DNA of 64,000 nt, from contig NZ_REBQ01000139.1 in assembly GCF_007692655.1 (NCBI RefSeq), positions 1 to 64,000 on the forward strand, given 5' to 3'. This document shows, piece by piece, positions 8,443 to 17,319 of this stretch. Both the position numbers and the translations under genes were made by a program. This DNA is from Halomonas sp. Its GTDB lineage: Bacteria > Pseudomonadota > Gammaproteobacteria > Pseudomonadales > Halomonadaceae. The number at the start of each line of letters is the position of its first letter. Position 1 is the stretch's first letter. The notes under the pieces are model-generated. The model made no database searches. It saw nothing but the letters and a program-made list of their open reading frames with translations, and was not told the origin of the DNA.

Positions 8443-9420
8443 CTATCTCGACATCACTACAATACTTACCATATATCCTGTATAGGCGATAAATAGCGCC
8501 AGCAAAGCCCCACCCTCAAAGCGATTAATCCGACGTGGACGGCCACGCCATGAAAAAGCAAAAATAATCATCAACACGGTCATTCCCGTCATGACGCTCC
8601 AGTCGCGTACTAACACTTCGCGACCTGCCTCAATCGGCGCAATGACGCCAGCCAGCCCAACAACGCCCAAACTGTTAAAAAGGTTAGAGCCAACAACGTT
8701 ACCTAGCACCAAATCATGCTCTTTACGGCGTAGTGCGCTAACTGAAGATGCCAGCTCTGGCAACGACGTCCCTATGGCGACAACGGTCAATCCAATGATC
8801 AGATCGCTAACGCCAAAGCCCAGAGCAATCTCAACGGCCCCCCATACCAGGATGCGTGAGCTCGCTATTAGAAATACCAAACCTACTAGCGTCCAGAGAA
8901 TGGCCTTACCTCGCGACATGGGCTTATTATCGAGCACTCCTGAGACGTCAGCTTCCAATGCATCCAAGGGCTGATTACGCGAGCGAACGATACTGACGAC
9001 AATAAACACTACCAACGCAATTAATAAACAAACCGCCTCCCAGCGCGCAACAAAACCATCCAGTAGCATTAAACCTGTTACTAACATCACCAGCATTAAC
9101 AGTGGCATTTCTTTGCGAATGACACTGGAATGAACGGCAAGTGGAGAAACAAGCGCCACTAAACCCAGTATCAAGCCGATATTGGCAATGTTTGAGCCGT
9201 AGGCATTACCGACTGCCAATCCTGGGTTTCCATCAAGTGCCGCTAATACCGAGACCATCATCTCAGGCGCAGAAGTACCAAAACCGATGACCAATATGCC
9301 AATTAATAAAGGCGACAGCCCAAGCCAGCGCGATGTGGCAGCCGCTCCGTCAATAAACTTCTCGGCACTCCAAACCAGCAACGCCAAACCAAGCAACACA
9401 GCTAATAAGGGAAGTAACAT
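8443..9420 (-). CDS. Calcium/sodium antiporter (CaCA family, YrbG type)
   Basis: A 325-residue inner membrane protein with about ten helices in two inverted halves. Each half carries the alpha-repeat signature of the CaCA family: GFGTSAPEMMVS in the first and AIGTSLPELASS in the second, with the acidic residues that bind cation. Known relatives exchange Na+ for Ca2+ (or K+-dependently). It is monocistronic and divergent from pqiA. An AAGGA ribosome site precedes the ATG at 9420. In a halophile, Na+-driven exchange would fit, but the true substrate is not shown. Confidence 0.88.
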   Translation of the reverse strand: MLLPLLAVLLGLALLVWSAEKFIDGAAATSRWLGLSPLLIGILVIGFGTSAPEMMVSVLAALDGNPGLAVGNAYGSNIANIGLILGLVALVSPLAVHSSVIRKEMPLLMLVMLVTGLMLLDGFVARWEAVCLLIALVVFIVVSIVRSRNQPLDALEADVSGVLDNKPMSRGKAILWTLVGLVFLIASSRILVWGAVEIALGFGVSDLIIGLTVVAIGTSLPELASSVSALRRKEHDLVLGNVVGSNLFNSLGVVGLAGVIAPIEAGREVLVRDWSVMTGMTVLMIIFAFSWRGRPRRINRFEGGALLALFIAYTGYMVSIVVMSR

Positions 9421-9729
9421 TTCATTTCCTTCGTGACTTAATTCCAGGCACTATTTCTATGAGAGACAGTTTTCTGGGTATGATTGCCAACCACAACACG
9501 AAACCGCTATGAGAAAATATGGTCAGAGGGCTACCCTGCACTCGCAACGACTTGCCAACCAGATAATGCGCTGCTGCACCGCTGCCTAAGCAGCTTTTTT
9601 TAGTTAAGCACTTTAATTACGTTTTTAGGCGAATTTCAGACACATAGACTTGCCAAACAGCCCATCTAACAGCTTAATCCGCCACATCCTAGTAGTTTTA
9701 CAAGAAACACGCACTGAGAGTTTTAGTTT
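9421..9729. other. Intergenic region between the antiporter gene and pqiA
   Basis: 309 bases between divergent genes. It holds a plus-strand intrinsic terminator (9581-9601) that lies upstream of, not after, any recognised plus-strand gene, and a 26-codon frame at 9509-9589 that ends in the terminator loop. No clear ribosome site precedes that frame. Beyond this I see no gene. Confidence 0.6.
9581..9601 (+). terminator. Orphan intrinsic terminator upstream of pqiA
   Basis: GCTGC-CTAA-GCAGC followed by seven T. It can only end a plus-strand transcript starting within the 160 bases before it, so it implies either a small RNA or an attenuated leader of the pqi operon. Confidence 0.6.
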
Positions 9730-11094
9730 TTGCTTCGATACCGGCCAATCAAACGCCCTACTCTACCGGTCAACACCCCGCTTGTTGATCGCTTGCCACC
9801 TGAGTCGAGAACTCAGCGTAGGCGCTTGCGTGCCTGTCACGAATGCGATTGGGTGTCCGCGCTGCCACCATTAAACTCTGGCGAAAAGGCATCATGCCCA
9901 CGCTGTTCACATGTGCTGGTGAAGCGTAACCGCTTCCCTGCCCAACGCAGCATGGCACTGGCTATTGCCGCGCTAACCGCGCTTTTACTAGCCATATCTT
10001 TCCCGTTTATAAGCTTTTCAGTGGGTGGCGTAGGTAATCGCATTGAGCTGTCCCAAACCGCCACCACATTGATTGGCTTTCATCAGCCGCTAGTGGCCAT
10101 TGCCGTCATTATGACGATTGTGGTGTTGCCCGCGGTCTATCTTGTTGGGGTCATCTGGCTCCAATTTGGTTTACTGCAAAATCGCCCCATGCCCTATAGC
10201 CGTGATATTGCACGTTCGTTAGCACATTTAACGCCTTGGATGATGGCAGATGTATTCATTATCGGCGCGCTAGTCAGCCTGATTAAAATAGTCGGCATAG
10301 CCCAGATAGAACTGGGTATTTCATTTTGGGCATTTTGCGTTTTCGCAGTGCTATTACTGACCACAACACAATCCCTAGACGCTGACTGGATGTGGTTCTC
10401 ACTTGAAGGTGAGCCACTGGCCCCCGAAGGTACCCAAACAGGGCGACCTGCTGCTGAACAAGGCTTAACAGGCTGCCCCACTTGCGGGCTAATCAACAAA
10501 CTAAAGCCTCAGGGCCGAAATTACTGCATTCGCTGTCATGAAAAACTCCATCAGCGTTTACCGCACAGCCTACAACGCACATGGGCCCTCCTGGCTGCGT
10601 CCGCGATTATGTATGTGCCTGCTAACGTCTACCCCATTATGACCACCACTAGCCTTGGACACTCATCGCCTTCGACGATCATTGGGGGCGTTGTTCAGCT
10701 AATTCAAATGGGTTCCTGGCCTATCGCAGCGGTTATTTTTATTGCCAGTGTTATCGTACCCGTTGGCAAATTAGTCGCGTTAACCTGGCTTTGCTTGGTG
10801 GTTAGCCGCAGTAACGAACTGAATGCCAACAGCCGTACGCGACTTTATCGCTTAACCGAGTTCATTGGCCGCTGGTCAATGGTGGACGTTTTTGTTGTTG
10901 CTATTTTAGTGGCTTTGATTCGCGCAGGATCATTGATGTCGATTTCACCGGGTCCCGCAGCACTCGCCTTTGGCGCTGTTGTTGTGTTAACCATGTTGGC
11001 AGCGATGACCTTTGATCCGCGTTTAATCTGGGACCAGCCTCTACCTAAATCTTCCCGCCGTAAAACGGCCACCAAGGATATTGTTGATGGCTAA
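9730..11094 (+). CDS. pqiA: PqiA, paraquat-inducible inner membrane protein
   Basis: A 454-residue integral membrane protein made of two repeated halves, each a CxxC zinc-ribbon-like segment followed by a four-helix membrane block. The cysteine pairs are CHECDW...CPRC (about residues 36-60) and CPTCG...CIRCH (about 253-275). PqiA is the inner membrane component of the PqiABC MCE system, which bridges the envelope and moves lipids. The only workable start before the first CxxC is the TTG at 9730, with GAGAG nine bases upstream; no ATG exists there. The 3' end overlaps pqiB by eight bases. Confidence 0.9.
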   Translation: MLRYRPIKRPTLPVNTPLVDRLPPESRTQRRRLRACHECDWVSALPPLNSGEKASCPRCSHVLVKRNRFPAQRSMALAIAALTALLLAISFPFISFSVGGVGNRIELSQTATTLIGFHQPLVAIAVIMTIVVLPAVYLVGVIWLQFGLLQNRPMPYSRDIARSLAHLTPWMMADVFIIGALVSLIKIVGIAQIELGISFWAFCVFAVLLLTTTQSLDADWMWFSLEGEPLAPEGTQTGRPAAEQGLTGCPTCGLINKLKPQGRNYCIRCHEKLHQRLPHSLQRTWALLAASAIMYVPANVYPIMTTTSLGHSSPSTIIGGVVQLIQMGSWPIAAVIFIASVIVPVGKLVALTWLCLVVSRSNELNANSRTRLYRLTEFIGRWSMVDVFVVAILVALIRAGSLMSISPGPAALAFGAVVVLTMLAAMTFDPRLIWDQPLPKSSRRKTATKDIVDG

Positions 11095-12769
11095 CGAAAC
11101 AACGCCGAATACCGACCCTTCAAGTGAAACTGATTTAAACAAAGCCAAGACATCACGCCAAACCCGGTTATCCCCTATTTGGGTGGTGCCAATCGTCGCT
11201 ATCGCCATCGGCCTTTGGCTTGTTTATGACAACTACACAAGTCGTGGCACCCTGGTAACGCTCACCATGGACAGTGCCGAGGGCATTGAAGCGGGTAGCA
11301 CTTTAATTCGCAGCCGCAACGTCGAAATTGGTCGCGTTCAGACAGTAAGGTTGTCGGATGACCTTTCTCACGCGGTAATGACCGCGCGCATTCAGCCCGG
11401 CGTTGAGGACATGCTCCGTGAAGACAGTCGCTTTTGGGTGGTTAAACCACGTATTGGTCGTGAAGGTATCAGCGGCTTAGGCACAGTACTCTCTGGTGCT
11501 TACATTCAGCTTGAGCCCGGCAGTGCAGACGAGGCACGTCGTGAATTCCCTGTGAGCGAAACCCCGCCCATAGCCCCCACTGGTTTAGCTGGGCTGCGCC
11601 TTAGCTTAACCAGTCAGTTGGGCAACTCACTACGCGTTGGGGACCCGGTCTCCTACCAGGGTTACACCGTGGGAAGAGTTGAAGAAAACCGGTTTGACCC
11701 AGCTTCACGCACCATGCAGCACCAAGTCTTCATTGAACAGCCCTATACTGAACTAGTCACCGATAGCACACGTTTCTGGACCACGAGCGGGATTGATTTT
11801 CGATTAGATGCCGACGGTGTCCGCGTCAATGTTGAGTCTCTTGAAGCACTACTCGGCGGGGGGGTCACCTTTGGCGTACCCGAAGACCTCCCTATGGGCC
11901 AGCCTGTAGAAGCCAATACCCGTTTTACCCTATATGCCGATGAAGACGCGGCGAGAGAAGGAACGTTTAACCGTTACTTAGAGTATGTACTGCTGGTGGA
12001 TGAAACTGTGCGAGGGCTGACGCGTGGCGCGCCGGTGGAATTCCGCGGTGTGCGCCTGGGCACTGTCGCCGCTGTACCCTGGAACTTTACCGCTCCACAG
12101 CCGGATTCCCGCGCACGGTTTGCAATCCCCATACTGATTCGCATTGAGCCTCAACGTCTAGGCATTGAAAATAACGATATCGATTTGGATGAATGGGAAG
12201 CACGCTTCACCAGAATGTTCGGGTTAGGACTAAGGGCCTCACTGAAAAGCGGCAGCCTGATAACTGGCGCCATGTTTGTTGACTTAAACTTTCAGCGCGA
12301 CCTTGCCGATCAATACGTTCCTGAACAGTTCTCTGATCGCAATGTATTTCCCACTGTTGCAGGAGGGTTTGCCCAGATACAGGCTCAGGTCACCGACTTA
12401 CTTGACAAGCTAAATGCATTAGAAGTTGAGCCGTTGCTAACGGGACTGGATCGCAACTTGCAGGCCTCTGAAAGCGTACTCAATGAGGTGCGTGAGGTGA
12501 GTGTTTCCATTAACCAACTGCTCAATGATCCTGAGACCCAGGCTGTAGGTGGTAACTTAAATGCGACCCTTGATGAACTGCGCGGCACGCTGCAGGGCTT
12601 ATCCCCTTCTTCACCTGCTTATCAAGAACTAACCACAGCCATTGAACGATTGGATCGCCTGATGCGTGATTTGCAGCCACTAACACGCACGTTGAATGAA
12701 AATCCCAGAGCTCTGTTGTTCGATAATCTGGACACGCAAGACCCTATTCCCCGTGCGCCGCGCGAATAA
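11087..12769 (+). CDS. pqiB: PqiB, MCE-domain trans-envelope protein
   Basis: About 560 residues: a short cytoplasmic tail, one membrane helix (about 27-45, WVVPIVAIAIGLWLVY), then three MCE domains in tandem and a long C-terminal helical region. In E. coli PqiB stacks three MCE rings and a coiled-coil needle into a tunnel across the periplasm; the domain order here is the same. I chose the ATG at 11087, preceded by AAGGA at an eight-base spacing, over two upstream TTG codons. It overlaps the end of pqiA, indicating coupled translation. Confidence 0.92.
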   Translation: MANETTPNTDPSSETDLNKAKTSRQTRLSPIWVVPIVAIAIGLWLVYDNYTSRGTLVTLTMDSAEGIEAGSTLIRSRNVEIGRVQTVRLSDDLSHAVMTARIQPGVEDMLREDSRFWVVKPRIGREGISGLGTVLSGAYIQLEPGSADEARREFPVSETPPIAPTGLAGLRLSLTSQLGNSLRVGDPVSYQGYTVGRVEENRFDPASRTMQHQVFIEQPYTELVTDSTRFWTTSGIDFRLDADGVRVNVESLEALLGGGVTFGVPEDLPMGQPVEANTRFTLYADEDAAREGTFNRYLEYVLLVDETVRGLTRGAPVEFRGVRLGTVAAVPWNFTAPQPDSRARFAIPILIRIEPQRLGIENNDIDLDEWEARFTRMFGLGLRASLKSGSLITGAMFVDLNFQRDLADQYVPEQFSDRNVFPTVAGGFAQIQAQVTDLLDKLNALEVEPLLTGLDRNLQASESVLNEVREVSVSINQLLNDPETQAVGGNLNATLDELRGTLQGLSPSSPAYQELTTAIERLDRLMRDLQPLTRTLNENPRALLFDNLDTQDPIPRAPRE

Positions 12770-12779
12770 GGAACTCTCT

Positions 12780-13409
12780 ATGTTGATAGGAACGTTGATG
12801 AGAATATTAATGGGAACAAGTATGTCTACATGGATTAAGCGCTCACTGTTGGTGTCGATCTGCCTACTGATGTCTGCTTGCGCCAGCAGTGTGACGCCGC
12901 CTGCGCGCTATATGCTCACCGGCCATCAGATGACTAGCGCGCCAGCTCAACCAGAGGGCATTCTTCGACTTAGCGCTCCTCGACTAGCTCACTATTTGGA
13001 CGTAGATGGAATTGTGATGCAGTTGGACGATATTACGCTCAACGCGGCGCGTGAACACCAATGGGCGGAAGGATTAAATAGGCAGCTCGAACGAGGGTTA
13101 CGCGCTCGCTTATCCCAAGCACTGCCCTCTTTACGGGTGATTAGAGCTGAGGGTAGCCAGCCCGACGCGCTGACGCTTCGCATTGACGTTGACCAGTTTC
13201 AAGGACGCTTTGATGGCCAGGCGGTAACCAGTGGCCAATGGCAGTTGGTGAACGCTGAGGGCGAGCTATTGGCCATGGAAAATTTCTATGCTGAGACAAC
13301 CCTTGAGGAAGATGGCTACCCTGCGCTGGTGCGTGCGTTAAGTACAAGCTGGGATCGCACTGCCGAACTCATCGCAAATGAGATACGCGCAGGCGCTTAT
13401 TTTGACTAA
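12780..13409 (+). CDS. pqiC: PqiC, outer membrane lipoprotein of the Pqi system
   Basis: About 209 residues. A lipobox (LLMSAC) marks cleavage and lipidation, followed by ASSVTPPARYML, the segment typical of the PqiC/YmbA lipoprotein family (ABC-type transport auxiliary fold). PqiC forms a ring at the outer membrane that receives the PqiB tunnel. Two starts are reasonable: ATG 12780, with AAGGA at seven bases (overlapping the pqiB stop), gives a long 34-residue signal; ATG 12822 gives a standard 20-residue signal with a GGGAA site. I give the first, but the second is close to equal. Third gene of the pqiABC operon, 10 bases after pqiB. Confidence 0.85.
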   Translation: MLIGTLMRILMGTSMSTWIKRSLLVSICLLMSACASSVTPPARYMLTGHQMTSAPAQPEGILRLSAPRLAHYLDVDGIVMQLDDITLNAAREHQWAEGLNRQLERGLRARLSQALPSLRVIRAEGSQPDALTLRIDVDQFQGRFDGQAVTSGQWQLVNAEGELLAMENFYAETTLEEDGYPALVRALSTSWDRTAELIANEIRAGAYFD

Positions 13410-13445
13410 ACTATGCTTACCTAAAGTCCATACAAGGCCGTTGAC

Positions 13446-13913
13446 ATGACGAGCGAAGCGCACCCAACAAACCTGCCTACTGAGCAATTAAGGGATGACA
13501 TTAATACCCTGATGCAAACAGTGACGACGTTAATAGAGGGTGAACCAACGTTTGCAACCCTTGAGACGGCATTACACAGCCATGCTGCGCTTAGCGATCA
13601 ATTGGCAATGTACTCACCGGATGCGTCCTCTGCAGCTGCACTTCAGCGCATTGAGGATTTTATTACACGCCAAGCGGGATCCTATTATCAGGCCAATGAA
13701 GCAACGCTTGACGATCAAGAGAGCAAACGTTTTATCGCTCTATTTGCCCGCCAACTACTTGCTTTAGAAGGGGTAGGGCCGGCTACAGCGCGTCAACTCT
13801 TTACGGCTGGCATTTTCACTCCTGAAGCGTTTTTCAAATTAACTCCTCAAGCCCTGGAAGCCCTTGATTTACCCTCCACCACACTGGCCCGTCTTACCCC
13901 GCTGATTAAATAA
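13446..13913 (+). CDS. Uncharacterised protein with a helix-hairpin-helix-like C-terminus
   Basis: A 155-residue protein I do not recognise as a named family. The N-terminal two thirds look helical and acidic. The C-terminal part (about residues 108-150) contains LLALEGVGPATARQLF followed by TPEAFFKLTPQALEAL, which has the hairpin signature (GVGPxxA) of HhH domains that bind DNA or mediate protein contacts. It lies 36 bases downstream of pqiC on the same strand and may be cotranscribed. A hairpin at 13931-13951 follows. No function is proposed. Confidence 0.7.
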   Translation: MTSEAHPTNLPTEQLRDDINTLMQTVTTLIEGEPTFATLETALHSHAALSDQLAMYSPDASSAAALQRIEDFITRQAGSYYQANEATLDDQESKRFIALFARQLLALEGVGPATARQLFTAGIFTPEAFFKLTPQALEALDLPSTTLARLTPLIK

Positions 13914-14218
13914 AATACCCAGCTGACACGAGACAGCTAAGTAAGCTGTCTATCTGTAACCGTGTTATCATGTTCCGCCTATTACTGGCACGATTGTTTT
14001 CGAATGTGTCCGTGCACATTAGATTACAGCGCTGTTTAGCGCTGCTTCCATGTCACCAGTCTCGGTCATACACGGCAAACCAGCAACCATCGCGGCACGT
14101 TAAATTATCTGGCAAACTTCGCTGCCGCGAAGGTGAATCAACCTCGCTTTTTGAACATTCTATCTAGTGACAACCACCACCTACCGGTACTGACTCACTA
14201 GGTGACTGCGGAGAACGC
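13914..14218. other. Intergenic region before the rhlE-type gene
   Basis: 305 bases. It opens with an 8-bp perfect hairpin (13931-13951). A 65-codon open frame at 13970-14167 has no ribosome site or recognisable protein character and I do not count it as a gene. The rest presumably holds the promoter of the helicase gene, but no convincing -35/-10 pair stands out. Confidence 0.5.
13931..13951 (+). terminator. Hairpin after the HhH protein gene, possible terminator
   Basis: AGACAGCT (13931-13938) and AGCTGTCT (13944-13951) form a perfect 8-bp stem with a five-base loop, 18 bases past the stop codon. The following bases (ATCTGTAA) lack a T-run, so it may only stabilise the 3' end. Confidence 0.4.
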
Positions 14219-15475
14219 ATGAGCTTTTCTGAACTTGGCCTGCACGACGATTTACTACGCGCTGTCACAGCGCAAGGGTATACCGAACCCACCCCAATTC
14301 AGCGGCAGGCTATCCCTGTCGTATTAGAAGGTCGCGATATGTTAGCCAGCGCCCAGACCGGCACTGGCAAAACAGCGGGATTTACCCTCCCGATGCTGCA
14401 ACGCCTGAAAGATGGTAACCGCCCGGCAAAACGTCAGGTGCGTGCACTGGTATTAACCCCTACACGCGAACTGGCCGCCCAGGTAGGCGAAAGTGTAGCG
14501 ACCTATGGTCAACATCTTTCATTGCGCTCGCATATTATCTTTGGCGGTGTTGGTCAGCAGCCCCAGATTGACGCCCTTAAAGCCGGTTTAGACGTACTCG
14601 TCGCTACGCCTGGTCGTCTACTCGACCTGCACCAGCAGGGTCACGTCGACCTTTCCAGCGTGGAAATTCTAGTGCTCGATGAAGCAGATCGCATGCTGGA
14701 TATGGGCTTTATTCACGATATTAAGCGCCTGCTTCGCCTGGTTCCCAAAAAGCGTCAAAACCTGCTGTTCTCAGCGACGTTTTCCAATGAGATCCAGACC
14801 CTTGCCCAGCAGTTGCTGGATAACCCAGCCATGATTGAGGTTGCACCGCGCAACGCCACCGCAGAGAAAATCGAGCAGGCGATATATCGCGTAGACCGTG
14901 AGAAAAAACGTGAACTGCTGGCGCACCTGATACATCAAAACGGCTGGTTTCAAGTGCTGGTATTTACACGCACTAAGCACGGTGCCAACCGCCTTGCGGA
15001 ACAGCTTTCAAAGCAGGACATTCCTGCCATGGCCATTCATGGCAATAAAAGCCAAGGTGCCCGGACCCGTGCGCTGACCGCTTTTAAAAGTGGCGACCTG
15101 CAGGTACTGGTAGCCACCGACATCGCTGCCCGAGGCCTGGATATCAGCGAGCTGCCCCATGTCGTCAACTTTGACCTGCCCAACGTCGCCGAAGATTACG
15201 TGCATCGTATTGGCCGTACAGGACGTGCTGGCAGCAATGGTGAAGCGGTATCACTGGTGTGTGTGGACGAGCACGCTCTGCTAGGCAGTATTGAGCGGCT
15301 GATTAAACAGACGCTACCAAAGCATATAGAACCCGGTTTCGAGCCCGATCCCACTATAAAACCTGAACCCATTGAAAACGGTCGACGCAATCAACGCCAG
15401 CCACGCGCCAAACGCAAGCCCGAAGGCCAAAGCGCTAATGCCGGTGGCGAGCGTAAACGTCGCGCACGGCGCTAG
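14219..15475 (+). CDS. rhlE: DEAD-box RNA helicase, RhlE type
   Basis: A 418-residue cytoplasmic ATP-dependent RNA helicase. All core motifs are visible: Q motif ([14 protein letters not shown]), motif I ([10 protein letters not shown], about residues 45-54), PTREL, TPGR, DEAD ([13 protein letters not shown], about 155), SAT, and in the second RecA domain ARGLDI and [10 protein letters not shown]. After about residue 370 the tail is rich in Arg and Lys, as in RhlE proteins that bind RNA non-specifically. Relatives act in ribosome maturation, mRNA turnover and cold adaptation. The start has GGAGA upstream. Other DEAD-box subfamilies are less likely given the short basic tail. Confidence 0.9.
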   Translation: MSFSELGLHDDLLRAVTAQGYTEPTPIQRQAIPVVLEGRDMLASAQTGTGKTAGFTLPMLQRLKDGNRPAKRQVRALVLTPTRELAAQVGESVATYGQHLSLRSHIIFGGVGQQPQIDALKAGLDVLVATPGRLLDLHQQGHVDLSSVEILVLDEADRMLDMGFIHDIKRLLRLVPKKRQNLLFSATFSNEIQTLAQQLLDNPAMIEVAPRNATAEKIEQAIYRVDREKKRELLAHLIHQNGWFQVLVFTRTKHGANRLAEQLSKQDIPAMAIHGNKSQGARTRALTAFKSGDLQVLVATDIAARGLDISELPHVVNFDLPNVAEDYVHRIGRTGRAGSNGEAVSLVCVDEHALLGSIERLIKQTLPKHIEPGFEPDPTIKPEPIENGRRNQRQPRAKRKPEGQSANAGGERKRRARR

Positions 15476-15485
15476 CTAGACATGC

Positions 15486-15520
15486 TGGAATATGCGAAGG
15501 TAAGCCCTCTGCATATTCCA
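15486..15520 (+). terminator. Hairpin after the helicase gene, possible terminator
   Basis: A perfect 10-bp inverted repeat, TGGAATATGC (15486-15495) and GCATATTCCA (15511-15520), with a 15-base loop, begins 10 bases after the helicase stop. A short T stretch (GCTGTTTTGC) follows about five bases later. It is A/T-rich and not a strong terminator. Confidence 0.35.
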
Positions 15521-15583
15521 AGCTGCTGTTTTGCGCATTTATTTTCAGCCTTTAGGCATGAACTTTTTCATCATGGAGTGATT

Positions 15584-16087
15584 ATGGCGTCATCCCAAAT
15601 TATGGTCGATTACCGCCAGTGGCTGACCTTTCAACGTCAAGAGCAGCTCAGCCGCGAACATCAAGGTATTGTACAGCGTTTAGAGGATGCCCGAGCCTCC
15701 GCCAATCAAGTGGTACAGGCGTATCGCAGCATGGCAGAAAAAGCCTCAATAGAGGGCGCATGCTACCGCACCATTTTTTTGCGCCAGCGCGATGATAACC
15801 ATGCCCTGCCCTGTGAGGGATGGCTGTTTGTCAGGCGTGTTCTCAGCGAAGGTAATAGCACCCGCGTCAGGGTCACGCTACTTGAAACGTTTTCACTGGA
15901 AGATGGCATCATGTCACCCGGTGATAAACCAGCCCGCAAGCTCACACTAGAAATATTTGATCAAGTACACATCGATAAAGGTATGCGTACCAGCGTTCGA
16001 GTGGACTGCTTGGACGCATCACAGGATTATCATTTTATTACGTTACTTGATGCTGTTCGTGGAGACCTACGTCCTCACCTGAAATAA
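15584..16087 (+). CDS. Uncharacterised 167-residue protein
   Basis: I do not recognise the family. The N-terminal 50 residues (from MASSQIMVDYRQWL) look like an amphipathic helix rich in Gln, Arg and Glu; the rest is predicted beta-rich and charged, with no signal peptide, membrane helix, Cys cluster or known catalytic motif. The frame is open upstream to 15482, but ATG 15584 has GGAG at five bases and begins the protein-like sequence. It is followed nine bases later by the MFS gene, so the two may be cotranscribed. It is likely cytoplasmic. No function is proposed. Confidence 0.7.
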   Translation: MASSQIMVDYRQWLTFQRQEQLSREHQGIVQRLEDARASANQVVQAYRSMAEKASIEGACYRTIFLRQRDDNHALPCEGWLFVRRVLSEGNSTRVRVTLLETFSLEDGIMSPGDKPARKLTLEIFDQVHIDKGMRTSVRVDCLDASQDYHFITLLDAVRGDLRPHLK

Positions 16088-16095
16088 GCATTATC

Positions 16096-17319
16096 ATGGC
16101 ATCTCGTCGTTCAATCACGTTTATTTTACTGACGTTTGTGGTGGGGCTAAATCTGCGCCCCGCCATGTCATCTGTTGCCCCTCTGCTAACCCGCCTACAA
16201 GAAACGGCGGGACTTTCGGCGTCCGCGGCAGGCTTGCTCACCACACTTCCGGTGCTTTTTCTGGGCTTATCCGCCCCCTTTGCCCCAACCCTCGCAAAAT
16301 ATATTGGTAGCGAAAGAGCGCTTAGCGCGTCACTAATTTTACTCGCTACAGCCCTTGTCATACGGGTTTTGCCATTACCCGGAGTGCTATTCATTGGTTC
16401 AGCAATGGCCGGCGCCGCTATTGGTGTTGGCGGCACCCTCCTTCCGGCGCTGGTCAAACGTGAACTGCCCCATAGCGCTGATTTACTCACCGGCTTTTAC
16501 ACCATGGCACTCTGTTTTGGAGGCGCACTAGGGGCGGGGCTGAGCGTTCCACTCACGCAGCTACTTGGCAGCTGGCAAATGAGCTTAATGAGCTGGTCAT
16601 TGCTCGCCCTGTTCGCCCTACTGGTATGGCATTTAAAAATGCCGCACACATCACGTACGGCAGCCCCCTCTCACATCAATAGCGGACTCTTTCGGCTGCT
16701 TAAGCAGCCGTTAACTTGGCACGTTATGCTGTTTATGGGCATTCAGTCTTCCATGGCGTACATCGTGTTTGGCTGGCTCCCTACCCTGTTGGTGTACCGT
16801 GGTTACAACGAGGCGGATGCTGGCTGGACGATGGCCGTATCCATTATGTGTCAGCTTGCTTCCGCCCTGAGCGCACCTTGGCTGGCACGCATGGGCCGCG
16901 ACCAGCGTCCAGCCCTGCTGCTAGTGCTCTTAAGCACTGCTCTGGGGCTTTGGATGCTGCTTATCGCCCCGCTGGCGTGGAAATGGGCCGGTGCGGCGCT
17001 GCTTGGTATCGGTCAAGGGGGGAGTTTTAGCCTAGCGCTGAGCCTGCTGGTGCTTCGCACGGCTACTTCCAGGCTAGCAGGCCAGCTCTCCGGGCTTGTC
17101 CAAGGTGGGGGCTATACGCTGGCGGCAATAGGCCCCTTTGGGGTGGGTCTATTACTCCAAGCCGGTGCTGGCACCGAGCATATTGCCTGGTTATTAATTG
17201 CCCTGATCATCCTGTGCAGTGGTTTTGCACTGCTTGCCGGGCGCAATTATCGCTTAGATGACCAAAGTGGCGACCTTGTGGTGCTACGCGCCACCCAACA
17301 TGGACTATTCGGGAAATGA
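16096..17319 (+). CDS. MFS transporter, CynX/NimT family
   Basis: A 407-residue inner membrane protein with about twelve helices. The N-terminal LTFVVGLNLRPAMSSVAPLL segment is typical of the CynX/NimT (YeaN) branch of the major facilitator superfamily, whose members move small anions or drugs such as cyanate or 2-nitroimidazole. The substrate here is unknown. The stop codon overlaps the asparaginase start (ATGA), so the two genes are coupled; this raises the possibility that the carrier handles an amino acid-related compound, but that is only an inference from position. Confidence 0.82.
   Translation: MASRRSITFILLTFVVGLNLRPAMSSVAPLLTRLQETAGLSASAAGLLTTLPVLFLGLSAPFAPTLAKYIGSERALSASLILLATALVIRVLPLPGVLFIGSAMAGAAIGVGGTLLPALVKRELPHSADLLTGFYTMALCFGGALGAGLSVPLTQLLGSWQMSLMSWSLLALFALLVWHLKMPHTSRTAAPSHINSGLFRLLKQPLTWHVMLFMGIQSSMAYIVFGWLPTLLVYRGYNEADAGWTMAVSIMCQLASALSAPWLARMGRDQRPALLLVLLSTALGLWMLLIAPLAWKWAGAALLGIGQGGSFSLALSLLVLRTATSRLAGQLSGLVQGGGYTLAAIGPFGVGLLLQAGAGTEHIAWLLIALIILCSGFALLAGRNYRLDDQSGDLVVLRATQHGLFGK

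Noticed and set aside
13970-14167. A 65-codon frame before the helicase gene
   Set aside because: No ribosome site, composition unlike neighbouring proteins, and no recognisable domain.
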